DNA of 64,000 nucleotides, from positions 15,050,043 to 15,114,042 of the forward strand of contig CM054159.1 of assembly GCA_028751875.1 (NCBI GenBank), read 5' to 3'. A program made the translations under genes and the position numbers. Origin of the DNA: Rapana venosa. Lineage: Eukaryota; Mollusca; Gastropoda; Neogastropoda; Muricidae. The notes beneath the pieces were generated by a model. That model did not search any database and had not been told where the DNA came from. It saw only the letters and a list, made by a program, of their open reading frames with translations. Positions 11,880 to 23,045 of the stretch are shown in pieces (position 1 is the stretch's first letter; the number at the start of each line of letters is the position of its first letter).

Positions 11880-13631
11880 TCTGCCTTGTTCCAGTCACTC
11901 GAATTCTTTGAATATTTTCTTTTGTTCTTTTCAGCAAAGTCCGTAAATTCGCTCAGACTGGATCAGACTCCCTTTAAACGCACCTTTGATCCCCATTCAT
12001 GGCACTCCTTCCCCTTCTTTCAGCCAAAAAGTGGGAAGAAAATCAGGGGGAAAACTATAAATGAAAACCTAAAATCATTGATCTTGATCCCACGCACTTT
12101 CTTTTCACGCAGTGCTTCCGCAGCTTATACCAACTACCCACAAAGATTGTAAACTCATCTCTTCTTTCGGGAATTTTTCCTTCAGAACTCAAAACTGCAA
12201 TAGTTACACCTCTACTAAAAAAGAACGACCTCGCCCCTAACATACTGAAAAATAACAGACCTGTTCTAACCTACCTTTCATCTCCAAAGTCCTTGAAAAA
12301 GTAGTTCTGAAAAAACTCAACAGCCATCTTTATTAAAATTTAGTCTCCTTCCGCTTTCGTCTCCCTATCGCGTAAACCACAGCACGAAAACCATCCTAGT
12401 CCATACGTTAAACACGCTTCTAAACGCTTTTTGACTCAGGGAAAATCCCCCTTTAAATGTCTCGACTTATCTGCGTATTTGCACTATAGATCACTCTACC
12501 CTTCTCTCCCGTCTCCAAAAAACGTTCGGTGTTACTGGCACAGCCCTTCCCTGGTTTAGTTCATACCTCACTGATCGTTTCCCAGACAGTCACAGTAAAA
12601 AAAATTCAATAAATTCCTGCAAAACTAGAATGTGGAGTCCCAAAGGATCAGTTCTGGGCCCTGTCCTGTTCACTCTCTACACCGTTCCATCTCATACTAA
12701 AAAAACCGTCCCCAGATCAACCTCATTTCTACGCTGAAGACTCTCAGATTAAAAGGCAGTGACACCCCTGAAAATCTGCCTTCTCTCTTGACAAATATGT
12801 CACTTTGCCTTCAACACATTCAAACTGGATGATACAAAACAAGTTACAGCTAAATGCGATAAAACCGAAGCCATGATTATAGGGACCAAACACAAACTCT
12901 TCTTCCATCACAAAGATTCATAGAATTTGGCAGAACATCAGTTCCGTATCCCCCTGCAGTTAAGTATTTTAGGTGTTGTTATTGACCCAAAACACTGTGC
13001 AAACATTCATCACCCAGACCTGCCAGTCCCGCTACTATCAATTTACAACGTATAAGTGCAATCCGAAAGTACCTGGGCCCCTGGATGCCAAAATCCAAAC
13101 TTGTCACATCTCTTATTCTTTCACGTCTGGACTATTATTTTTCCTTTTGGCTGGTCCGCCAGCATCATCTATCCACTCCCTTGAACGATGCACAATCTGC
13201 AGCTCGACTACCTCAAAAAGAAAAAATCTGAGCATATTACTCCACTCCCGCAATCTCTCCTGGTTGCCTGTGCTACAGAGAGTAAAATACAAGATCAGTA
13301 CCCTTGTTACAATGTCTCCACAAAACCGCACCCTCCTACCTCTGTGAATGTCTTACCCGGTATACTCCTTCTCGACCCTCCGCTCTGCTGCAGATACTTG
13401 GATTACGAATACCCAGATTCAACCAATCCACTGTTGCCGTCGCTCTTTCCTATTTCTGGTCCCTAATCTGGAATGACCTCCCTCTTCCTTTGTGAAAAGC
13501 CTACTTACGACAGCTTTAAATCTAGCCTTAAAACCCACCTATTTCAAACCTAAGATTTCCCCTCTTGTTTCTCTCATATCTGTCCCTGCCTTGAAAGCCA
13601 AAATTTTATCACCCTGCTGAAATGTACAAAC

Positions 13632-13665
<34 letters not shown>

Positions 13666-13810
13666 CGTGTGTGTATACATTTGAATTTATTAGAATATTG
13701 TTAATCATTGTTGGTTGTTTGTGTGGGAGTGGATTGAATGGAAGCGCTCTGATTTGTAATTGCAAGATATAGCGCTTTATAAATTCCATATATTATTATT
13801 ATTATAACAC
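11880..13810 (+). mobile_element. L2-like non-LTR retrotransposon, decayed
   Basis: Frame-shifted but clear reverse-transcriptase relic of the L2/CR1 type. Around 12075-12142 a DLDPTHF-like linker precedes KIVNSSLL and SGIFPSELKTAIVTPLLKK (12143-12220), then an LKNNRPV block (the LKNYRPVSNL motif). GSVLGPVLFTLYTVP at 12646-12690 is the RT motif B region. The C-terminal domain includes SRLDYY (about 13120), SAARLPQK, HKTAPSYLCECLTRYTPSR (about 13310-13365) and SLIWNDLPLPL (about 13463-13495). The YADD box region is garbled. It is 5' truncated, with no endonuclease seen. The 3' UTR holds a (GT)n run at 13630-13670 and ends AAGCGCTCTGATTTG...AGCGCTTTATAAATTCCATA plus ATT repeats. Multiple stops and frameshifts make it non-functional. 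The family assignment rests on motif memory but is strong. Confidence 0.85.
13740..13808 (+). repeat. LINE 3' tail with inverted repeat and (ATT)n
   Basis: The terminal part of the L2-like element: GCGCT near 13744 and AGCGC near 13771 can pair to form a stem. It is followed by TTTATAAATTCCATA and then ATT repeats. The same tail closes the SINE at 47.53-47.77 kb. Confidence 0.75.
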
Positions 13811-13856
13811 CAATACATGAAAGGAGTACAACAAGCAATGCTAATATGGATACTCT

Positions 13857-13857
<1 letters not shown>

Positions 13858-13890
<33 letters not shown>

Positions 13891-14364
13891 AGAATGGGCT
13901 GCAGTTGAACAAATCTGCATCAAATAGACAAATAAATCGTGGTCTAAATTAGCAAATCTTTAAAATCTTAACCGTTATAAACAGACAAGTCATAACAAAC
14001 TAACACATAACAATCAAGGAATTCAACAATGGGGTGTGTCAGTACCTACTATCACTTGTAAAAGACACAAGTCCTATTTTTTTACCACTTGAAGAAACCA
14101 GTGGCCTGATTTCTTCCTTCAGGACACACCGCAGAAGGTGAGGACCTCAGCTACAGGGCGTTTCTATGCCACGCACGTGCACACTGTTCCTGCCCTGACC
14201 TCTTTTACCTGGATCGAGCTCTGGCTGTTAACCAGTTGACAAAGCTTTTGTTGTAAGTCGTGAGAAGAAGAATAGCGAGTAGAGGAAGACAGACAGAATA
14301 TGCATAGAAAGGGCTTAAGACAGAAAGTGGAACACATGCATGCATGGATGGATGTGTGCACGCG

Positions 14365-14404
<40 letters not shown>

Positions 14405-14792
14405 TGTGTATAAGAGACTGGGTACATTTGATCTGCCATGTCCCCAACTTGTACAACTTCTCAGCTAGGACAGCACCTTAAGAACAGGGACGATATGGCC
14501 TCTACGTAAGAGGCTGCATAAATACTACATTTTACCAGAAGGTAAACTGTATGTGACAGTAGTTTTCAACCACCATCCAAGGAAACAAAGCGCTGCACAA
14601 TTTACAGGTGTGTCCCAAAATAGTAACACATTGCTCTGATTGCATGGGAGATAATCTACTTACCACACCATCACATATGTATACAGAGAGAGGAGAGAGA
14701 GAGAGAGGAGAGAGAGAGGAAGAGAGAGAGAGAGAGAGAGAGTTCAATAGATAAATAACGTAATAGTTCAATAGATACATATATACACTAGG
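13858..14792. other. No gene seen; (TA)n and (GA)n microsatellites
   Basis: (TA)n at 13859-13887, a CG/CA/TA compound at 14358-14402, and GA repeats at 14685-14742. The intervening sequence is unassigned. Confidence 0.6.
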
Positions 14793-15205
14793 TATGGATC
14801 GGTGGTCTAGAGGTAAAGCGCCTGTCTAGAAAGCAAAAAGTCCGGGTCGGAAGAATGCGGTGGTTCGAATCCCGTTTGCAACCGAAACTGTTCCCCCATT
14901 CATTAGACAATGAATGGTGGCCTGGGTGCTAGTCTTGTGGATGAGACAATAAACTGAGGTCCCGTGTGTTACACATAATTACTTAGTGCACGTAAAAGAA
15001 CCCACGGCAACAAGAGTGTTTTCCTTGGCAAAATTCGGTAGAAAAAAGCCACTCTGATAGGGAAACAAATACAGTTGCATACAGAAAAAGAAAAAAGTGG
15101 CGCTGCTCTTGTGGTGACGCGCCCTTCCCGGGGAGAGCAGCCCAAATTTCTCACAGAGAAATCTGCTTTAAATTAAAGTGGTATAATCAAATAAATAAAT
15201 AAAAT
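14793..15205 (+). mobile_element. tRNA-derived SINE, well preserved
   Basis: The head has a tRNA-like A box, TGGTCTAGAGGTAAAGCGC, near 14811 and a B box, GGTTCGAATCC, near 14862, spaced as in a polymerase III internal promoter. A core follows with GATGAGACAATAAACTGAGG (14940-14959), GCACGTAAAAGAACCCAC, GGCAAAATTCGGTAGAAAA and GGGGAGAGCAGCCCAAATTT. The end is (AAAT)n-like: CAAATAAATAAATAAAATAA. The core matches a repeat I recall as abundant in gastropod genomes. Its GATGAGAC...GAGG block also occurs in the SINEs at 38.9-39.2 and 47.5-47.8 kb, which otherwise differ. About 410 bp including head, core and tail, so probably close to full length. Transcription would be by RNA polymerase III and mobilisation by a partner LINE. 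Confidence 0.85.
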
Positions 15206-15370
15206 AAATAAACATACAGACTGACAGAAAAATATTTTCTTTTTACAGACAATTTTTTAAAACTTTTTTTTTTTATTGATTAAAAAAAATAGTGTCACCA
15301 CATTCACTTTTTTCAGGCAGTTTGACAAGGTGGAACTAAACATAGTGAAGCTGTCCTTCTCCAGGCTTCA
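15206..15370. other. Short unassigned spacer
   Basis: A/T-rich sequence between SINE and tandem repeat; nothing recognised. Confidence 0.5.
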
Positions 15371-15705
15371 GGTATATGCTGCAAGCGTTAGCATCATCAC
15401 AGTAGCCCACCATCACTGGCATATTCATCCTAAGTGATGTGGCATATGCTGCGTGTGTTAGTATCATCACACTGGCCAACCATAGATTGCATATTCTTTG
15501 TAAATAATGCGGCATATTCTGTGTGCATTAGTATCCACAGTAGCCAGTTATAAATTGCTTAATCTATGCGACATATGTTGCGTCTGTTAGTATCATCACA
15601 CTAACGAAGAATTGATTGCTTATCCTTTTTTAAATAATGTGGCTTATGCTGCGCGTGTCAGTATCACCACATTAACAGCTATCATCACTCATTATTGTAA
15701 ATAAT
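15371..15705. repeat. About 70-bp tandem repeat, five diverged copies
   Basis: Copies start near 15371, 15441, 15511, 15570 and 15641. Each opens with a GGCATATGCTGCGTGTG-like word, continues GTTAGTATCATCACA, and most close with a TTGTAAATAATG-like word. Spacing is 70, 70, 59 and 71 bp, so the third copy is shortened. No open frame runs through it. Confidence 0.8.
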
Positions 15706-16430
15706 GCAGATTTGGGGTTTTAATGCGTGTGCAATTTTACATGCGATAGCACATTAGACCTTGGTTTGTATTGTTCACCCAAAGGACTTCCAGACATTGG
15801 TGGAGGGGGTGGGGGTGTCTCTGACTGTCTTGACTCTAGACTTCCACATGCTAACCCCCTCCCCTTACCCCCTTAAAGAAGAAGAAGAAAAGAAACAACA
15901 ACAACAAAACCCAAAACCAAACAAATAAAAAAAAATGGACAAACAGTAAGCTAATTTCCGAAGTGACATACACAAAAATAGAAAGAAAGACATAAAAATA
16001 AACTCAAACCCTACAATTAATAGTGTGTACCCCCATCCCCCCACCCAAGCCCATAAGACCAGAAAGCAGGGGAGACAATTCCCTAGTTCCCAGAAACCAT
16101 CAGTAGACGCCAACAGGGCGACGACCATGAATGAGAAAGGAGGAGGGCAGTACGAGTTTTAGACAGCAGTCTTCTGCCCCTTGCTTTTTCCTGGGGCTGA
16201 TTGCTTTGGAGGGTAAGGGTGGGGGGGGGGGGTGGGGGGTGCAGGGAAGGAGAAACAGCCAAAAGCAGGGATGGAAGTGGGTTTGGGATGGGGGGGGGGA
16301 ATTGGGGTAGGGGTGTGGGTGGAGTTGGGGGGAGGGACTGGGCTGTATGAGGGCTTTGTCTGATTGGTTTATGATTGCTCTTTCTTTCTAGGGGTTATTT
16401 AGGTCTTGTGATAATACCCTTTGGGGAGAG
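15706..16430. other. No gene seen; G runs at 16.20-16.34 kb
   Basis: Unassigned. A (GAA/CAA)-rich patch lies at 15880-15910, and stretched G runs between 16214 and 16340 suggest low consensus quality. Confidence 0.5.
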
Positions 16431-16540
16431 AAGGAAGGAGTGAGTGAGAGAGAAGAGAGGGAGAGAGAGAGAGATGAGAGAGAAGGGGGAGAGAGAAGAG
16501 AGAGAGAGACAATGACAATGACAATGACAATGACAATGAC
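16431..16540. repeat. (GA)n followed by (ACAATG)n
   Basis: GA tract to 16510, then about five tandem copies of the hexamer GACAAT. The hexamer abuts the SINE tail module and, seen from the other strand, is a plausible SINE tail of TTGTCA repeats. A similar run precedes the module at 57.64 kb. Confidence 0.8.
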
Positions 16541-16680
16541 GAAAAATTTTTTTTTCGAGGATATGAATAAGCACTCAAGTGCTTTTTGTACATCCGTCCC
16601 CCGCCGAACGATAAGCCTACTATAACCAATACTCATACTTTCAACCGTAGGAACAAGGAAAAACTTTTAAATAAATAAAA
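16541..16680 (-). repeat. SINE tail module (inverted copy)
   Basis: TTTTTTTCGAGGATATGAAT, then the inverted repeat AAGCACTCAAGTGCTT (16569-16584), TACATCCGTCCCCCGCC, and a further 60 bp that aligns with 57.70-57.77 kb to AACAAGG. The stem arms are 7 bp around a 2-base loop. Confidence 0.75.
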
Positions 16681-16689
16681 GAAAAAAAC

Positions 16690-17030
16690 CCCAAAACCCC
16701 CTATGAACCCCCCCCCCCCCCCCCCCCCAAAAAAGCTAACCCAGCAACAAAAACAACCCAAAACAACAAAAACAACGAACATACAAAAAACCAAACAAGA
16801 AAGAGAGAGAGGAGAGAGAGAGATGAAGAGAGAGAGAGAGAGAGAGAGAAGAGAGAGAGGTAAGAGAGAGAGAGAGATAAAACACGCACACACAGAGACA
16901 CAGACACCCGACACACCAGACACACACACATTTCAAGCACACACATAACACATACACACAAAATACACACAATCCAAACAAACACACACACACACACACA
17001 AAAACACAAACACACACACTTACAGGCATG
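16690..17030. repeat. C run, (GA)n and (CA)n
   Basis: C homopolymer at about 16707-16728, GA repeats 16800-16880, CA repeats 16885-17020. Confidence 0.85.
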
Positions 17031-17370
17031 TTAGCAACTATCAAAAGCAAACAAGTCAGGAAAAAAAAAAAGTAAAGTCAGTAATTATTAATGTGGTAAA
17101 GGGGGAAAAATGAAAGGAGTAAAGTTTTAAGGACGTTGTCTGCCCTTTGAGTCCCTGGGGAGAGTTTTGGAGAAGGCATCGAAAAAGATGACTTTTCCGT
17201 CCCTAACTTTGCCTTTCTGTCTTTTAATATCTGTCTGTCTGTTGTTGTTGTCTAGCTCTTGTCTGCTTTTTGTTTGTTCCCGTCTTTTTTCCTGTGTCGT
17301 CTGTCTGCTAGCTTGTTGTTTCCCTGCTTGTTCATTTTTTGTTAATGCTTTGGTCCCAAAATTTTTAAAG
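17031..17370. other. No gene seen
   Basis: Unassigned sequence, mildly CT/GTT-rich at 17220-17340. Confidence 0.5.
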
Positions 17371-17373
17371 TAG

Positions 17374-17550
17374 TTGGGTATGTGTGTGTATGTGTGTGTG
17401 TTGTGTGTGTGTGGTTGGTGGGGGTATGTGTGTGTTGGTGTGTGTGGTGAGCGCGCGGGGTGTGTTGTGTGGGGGGTATGGGGGTGGGTGGCGCGCGCGT
17501 GTGGTGTGTGTGTGTGTGCGTGGTGTGTGTGTGGTGTGTGTGTTCCTTTA
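17374..17550. repeat. (GT)n with GC interruptions
   Basis: Interrupted TG/GTGTG repeat with a few GCGCGC segments. Confidence 0.85.
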
Positions 17551-18085
17551 TCTTGGAACTGTAACTGCCCATCACGATACCTAATGGTAGTGTTAAATCG
17601 CAGTGTACTTGTTTATGTCGCCCTGCAAGGTTAATCGTTTTGTTAGCATTTCCCGGTTTAAATAGATTAGAGATTGGACTCCCCTTCATGGATTCTTTGA
17701 CACAGTTGTGTCGCTGTTGTTGTTGTTGTGTGTTTTGTTTTTGTTGTGCGCGCTGTGCTTTTGTTGTTGTTGTGCGTTCCCCAATTTAAACACTTGGGGG
17801 GTCCCCCAGAATGAGCATTGACCCCCATCCCACCTAGGAATCATGTGAGAATGAAATTGCAAACTGAATGAGGGTTTGCGTGCTGACGGGTTTTTTTAGA
17901 AAATTTGGCTAGTAGGCACCCATCTCCGATTTTGGGAATTTGACACAGTGAACCCCTTTGATCCAGTGACAACTAAAAAAAAATTTTGAATAGAAAGGAA
18001 ACTGTTTTGTTTTTCCGATATTTTTGACAAAAACGATACTTTCTTTAAAAAAAAAAAGTCAAGTGTTTTTGTGTTATTAAGTAAT
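17551..18085. other. No gene seen; (GTT)n near 17.71-17.78 kb
   Basis: Unassigned. The GTTGTT run at 17710-17780 is the only recognisable structure. Confidence 0.5.
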
Positions 18086-18612
18086 TTTACAGGTAAGCCT
18101 ATTTTCCCTTTTTTTTCTTCTTTCTCTTCTCTTTTCTCATCTTTTCCCCCCCCCCTTCTCTCTCTCTCTCCCCTTCTTTTTCTCTCTCTCTTCTCTCCTC
18201 CTTCTCTCCTTCTCTCTTTCCCCTCAATCTTCTCTCTCCCCTCAATCCTTCTTTCTTCTCCTTTTCCTCTCTCTTCCCCTCTTTCTCCCCTCTCCTCAAT
18301 CTCTCTCCTCTCTCTCTCCTCTCTCTCTCTCTCTCTTCTCTTCTCTCTTCTCTTCTCTCTCTCTCTCTTCCCCTTCTCTCTCAATGTCTCTTTCTCCCTT
18401 TCAATCCCGTCTGTCTGTCTGTCTATCTCTTCTCTTCTCACCCCCTCTTTCTTCTTTTTTTTCCTTCTCCTTCTCTTTTTATATTATATATATATATATA
18501 TTTATATTTATTTTTATTTTTCTTATATAATTATTTATATTTATATATATATTATTATATATTTATTATATATTATAAAATATATTATATTATATATATA
18601 TTATATATTACG
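18086..18612. repeat. (CT)n followed by (AT)n
   Basis: Pyrimidine tract with TTC/CTC interruptions to about 18475, then A/T repeats from 18480 to 18610. Confidence 0.9.
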
Positions 18613-18639
18613 CAGGAGAGAAAGACACGGTTCCCCAGG

Positions 18640-20440
18640 GCGAAAAAGGAGGCGCTTTTGTTGTTAAGACGTTGACAGCTACTAGGGGGGCCGCGGCTAT
18701 GAAAAACCCTGAAACTCGAACAAGAAAGGAAAGCCCCCACCCCGCAAATACCACTGCCCCAAACATTGTGGACAAACTTCAAAAAAGGAAATGCTTGATG
18801 AAAACCACAGAGATGGGGTCGACTTGCCCCAGGCAAGTCAGACTCCATTGTTTTATAAATTTCCCAAAAGCCCACAGATCGTTGTAGACCCCTGGCCCCC
18901 ATCGTGTCGGGGAAAAGGCCCTACAAAAAACGCTGTAAAAAATGGGGGACTCCGGGTGCAACCCTATGTGGGTCTCTCTTCCCCAGTACGTGAAGGACCC
19001 CACAGTGTCCAAAACAAATATTGGAGGGAAAACAAAGACTTGGACCCTTCAAGAAAAAAGGTCATGTTGTAACCCAAATTTATGTTGTCACCTTACGGCA
19101 CCTTCCTTCAGGCATGAAGACGCTATCCGTTTTCTGGATCCCATCCAAAGGAAGTGTACCCCGTCGTACGTACTGGAGATTATACAGCCGTTTTACACAA
19201 CAATACTTCACTTTTGAAGGCCAAATTTACCGGCAGAAAAAGGCAAGCCATGGGCACACCCCATGGCACCCCCAGTGGCCAAACCGTTCATGGGCTTCCC
19301 CGAAAAATCACTACTGGAAAAAAAACCCTGTGCGTAGAAGAAAAACTGTGGAACGCTTTATTGACGACTATGGGTGTTGTGGATGGGAACGGAGGAAAAA
19401 ATGACAGTTTTTAGTGAGTTCATCAAACCATTCCCCCCGTCAAAAAAGTTCACAGTCCAAGTTTAAAAAAAAAGAAATGCCCTACCTGGACATTCTCCCC
19501 AAAAAGGAAAGGGGGTCATCACCACCCGGGTCTTCCTAAAGCAACAGATGCCCCCAAATACCCTTCCCTTCAAATCATGCCCTCCCGTCATTGTGTGAAA
19601 AACATCCTTGTGGGACAGTTCTAGCGGTCGCCGCTTGTGTTCTACAGAGCAAGACTTCGAACGCCACGTTGGGATGTGCCCAAACCTTCCCGATCGTGGC
19701 TCCAGACCCTCATCTGGCCCCCCCAAAAAACGGGAAAAGCCACTCCACGCCAGGCTCCCCCACTTCACCAAAATCCCACAACGCAGGTTCCCGTAGTCAT
19801 CACCAAAAATCCAGGAACCTCCCCTCCCCAAAAAGGTTACAGGACAAGCTACCCGCATCAGGGAGAATGAAGAAAGGGAATTCCCCAAACTTGTGGTGGG
19901 GGAGAGAAAATGCAGGGGGTCTTGGGAACATGCTCATGCCCTCTGTCCCGCCCCCTACAAACGCAACACCCTTTTAGCGTGGATGTTTTGCTGCACCAAA
20001 AAAAGTGCCACCCGCAGGGACCCCCTCAAGGGCAGTCCCTTCCCAGTTTCATACTGGGGAGAGATTCACCATAGAGAGCTTCTCTTGTAGCACAAAAAAA
20101 ATCTTTATTGCTCAGCTGCAACCTATGTGGACTCCGTACGTGGCGAAACCAAAAACGCCCCCGAAAACAGGCTGTACCTTCACCGCAGGAAACACCGAAA
20201 ACACCCGGCACAAGGTGACCCCCACTTCAATAGGGGGACACTTTCAGCAAGTGAAGTGCCAGGTGTGGAAAGGTGAAGGCAGACCCCCGAGGCCCGGGCT
20301 CCCCCGAGAACGTTTTGGAGACACACGTTGCAGACTGACGCCTGAAAGGCCCTTAAAACGTGCAGTGGGCTTGCCATCTCTTCCCGTCGTGACCACATTC
20401 CACTACCCTGGCAAAATGTTTGAAAAATCCCCAAAAAATA
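18640..20440 (+). mobile_element. Penelope-like retroelement (RT plus GIY-YIG region), decayed
   Basis: Forward-strand relic spread over all three frames. RT motifs appear in Penelope order: PLFYKFPKSP (about 18845; LPKIHK-like), LPQYVKDPT (about 18980), RQAMGTP (about 19241; the AMGTxMAP motif), VERFIDD (19348-19368; the catalytic F/Y-x-D-D) and KEMPYLDILP (about 19471; the FLDV-like motif). Later, GERFTIESFSC at about 20056 and VRGETKNAPENRLYLHRRK at 20136-20192 match the YVGET...L..R...H part of the GIY-YIG endonuclease that ends canonical Penelope-like elements. The gap between them (19.55-20.0 kb) is coding-like but frameshifted. At about 1.8 kb the relic holds most of a single-ORF element; the true 5' end and any terminal repeats are not visible. 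Single-base indels, often in homopolymers, break it many times, so some may be assembly errors. Not expected to be active as written. It lies between an AT-repeat and a GT-repeat. Confidence 0.82.
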
Positions 20441-20444
20441 CCTA

Positions 20445-20800
20445 ATTTCTTGTGTGGTGTGTGTGTGTGTGTGTGTATGTGTCTGCGCGCGCGCTTTAGT
20501 GTTTATTTTTTTAATTAATTTTTATTCCTTTTTTACCTTTGCTTCGAGGATGATGGAATAGGCCTCGTTTTAAAACTTTGCTTTGGCGCACAATTTTCCC
20601 CTCTTCAAAAGGTGGAAGGGGTTTTGGGTGTGGGCCCGGATGTTTGCGTGTGCTCCTACGGGACTTGCTTATTGTCTCCGAAAGGGTGTATGTGTTGTGG
20701 TGTGTGTGATTGCATATGCTGTTTTTGTGTGCACGCGTGGGTATGGGGGCTGCCGTGTGTGTGTTGGTGGTGTGTGTTGAACCCTTAAATTATGCCTATT
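20445..20800. repeat. (GT)n tracts with a SINE tail module between
   Basis: TG repeats at 20454-20490 and interrupted TG at 20690-20780. TTCGAGGATGATGGAATAGG at 20542-20561 matches the start of the SINE tail module, inverted orientation. Confidence 0.6.
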
Positions 20801-21277
20801 GTCCCAGGTAAAATCCCCCCATTCTCTCTCTCCCCTCCTCTCTAAAACTATATGTTCAATTTAAAATGTCATAACAAAATTTCACAAGATGTAAAAATTT
20901 AGATGCGTCATTTCCCTCACGTAAAAAACCCCCCCACCCCCCCCCCCCCCCCCCCCGAGGGAAAGGGAAAGCCGAAATATTGGGGAAAAAATTTTTTTAT
21001 GTGGGTTTTTCTACTTTTTCTTTGTGTGATTTTATATTTTATATATAATATATATTTTTTTATATATTATATAATTATATATATTATTATATTTTCAGCG
21101 TTTTGTGGTGTTCAAAAGTAATTTTTAGTCAAAAACAAAGGGAAATTTTTTTCCTGCAAAAGCAAATACTTTTTTTTGGCCAAAGTCTAGTTTGATTTTT
21201 AAACACGCAAAATATATAATATTATATTATATATATACAGAATTGTGCTTGGTGCAAAAGCCTTATGGGTTTTCCCC
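20801..21277. other. No gene seen; C run and AT repeats
   Basis: C homopolymer around 20930-20956 and TA-rich sequence at 21035-21095 and 21210-21238. Confidence 0.6.
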
Positions 21278-22020
21278 ACACATACACACACCACAACCCC
21301 CAAAAACACACACACCCCACACAGCACGCACACACAAAAACAACCATGAACAACTTTTGACCCCAACCCCACCGCAACCCCAAAACCCCACACCTATCAC
21401 AAACCCCCCACACATCCCCAACAAACCACAACCCCACAACACAGACATATCTCACACAAAACACACACCCAAAACACAAAAAAACACACAACACACAATA
21501 CACAGCCCCACAACACAAAACAACAAAACCCCACCATCACAACACACACATACTCACCACATATCAAAACATATCCATACCACACACACACACCACAACA
21601 CACAAGCGCGCACACAAACCCCACACGCACCAAATCACACACACAACACACACATTTAACACACCCACAACACAACACAAAACCACACCCCAACAACCCC
21701 CCACACACAAAACACACACCACACAAAAAACATAACACACACACCAAAATACAACACACCTTAACCCCACCACAAATACAAAAAAAACACCACAAAACAA
21801 CACACCCAAAACACACACACACCACCACACCACACACACCACACACACACACACAAAACCACACCCGCACAGAACAAAACAACACACACAAATCACACTC
21901 AACACAAAAACACCATATAAAACAACACATATGCAACCCACATACACACAAAACACAAACAAAAACACCACACACACACAACACCACACACCACACACAC
22001 ACACACAACACACACACACC
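21278..22020. repeat. CA/CCA/CAAA-rich cryptic array, about 740 bp
   Basis: Almost only C and A, as ACAC, CCACAC and CAAAAC mixtures without a fixed unit. Long cysteine/valine-rich minus-strand frames (up to 248 residues) and histidine/threonine-rich plus frames are by-products. Confidence 0.85.
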
Positions 22021-22660
22021 AAGAGGAGTAAAAGTCTTTGAGGTGGCCGGGCTGGAAGGAAAAACGAAAAAGGGGGAAAAAGGGAGCGTGAAAAATGGAG
22101 CCCTAAACCAAAAGAATAGAGCAATTTGGATAAGTTTCTCCATTCGTTCTTTTTATGAAGCACGCTCGAAAAGGATAGAGATAAAACTGGATATGTTTCT
22201 TAAAGCTGTTTTCATGTGATCCACCTATAAACGAGTTCATAAGAAAAGAGGGGGATAGTTATTAGAAACCCCAAAATTTATGAGCGCACCCTGAAAAACT
22301 TGAACGGTTATGTGATGTATGAAGGATTGAATAAAGTAATGTAGATATGGCTTTTGACCGCTTTATTTTCTCTTTATATTGAGATAATAAAGTGTTGATA
22401 GTGGTATTAGTATAGGTATCATCTTTGTAATGTGCGCGAGGTGAAGGTCGTATACTGTGCTGTGCGAAAACTGTAGCTTCCTGTGATAACTGTTTTTTCC
22501 CATTTGCTGTTTATGTATATGACTTGTAACCCACACCATTTTCTCTGTGTTTTTGAAAAAAACAAAAGTAATTGAATTGAATTGTATTTTAGCAATATAC
22601 CAACTGCGAATAATAAGCACCTGATAACTCATAAGACAACTTCATTTTTTCGCTCTTGGC
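22021..22660. other. No gene seen
   Basis: Unassigned sequence of ordinary complexity. GAATTGAATTG occurs at 22573. Both strands are interrupted by stops and I recognise no domain. Confidence 0.5.
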
Positions 22661-23005
22661 TCTGTGTGTGTGCGTGCGTGCGTGTGTTCGTGCGTACGTG
22701 TGTTTGGGGAATGTGTGTGTGTAGTGTGTGTGTGTGTGTTTTGAGTGTTAGTGTGTGTGTGTGGGGTGAGTGTGTGTAAGTATATGTGTGTGTCAGTGTG
22801 TGGTGTGTGTGTGTGTGTAAGTATGTGTGTGTTATGTGAGTGTGTGTAAGTGTAAGTATGTGCGTGTTTTGTAGTGCGTGTGTGTGTGTAAATGTATGTG
22901 TGAGATCTTCAGTTTTTAAAGTCTATTCACATTAAGTGATTTTTAGACGGTGTATGTGTGTGGGTTTGTGTTAGTGTGTGTGTGTGTAAGTGTGTGTGTG
23001 TGTGG

Positions 23006-23045
<40 letters not shown>

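Noticed and set aside
14793..14880. Functional tRNA gene
   Set aside because: A and B boxes are present, but the sequence continues into a SINE core, and the cloverleaf is interrupted.
21397..22143. 248-codon Cys/Val-rich minus-strand frame
   Set aside because: Product of the CA-rich array; no cysteine-spacing pattern beyond the repeat.
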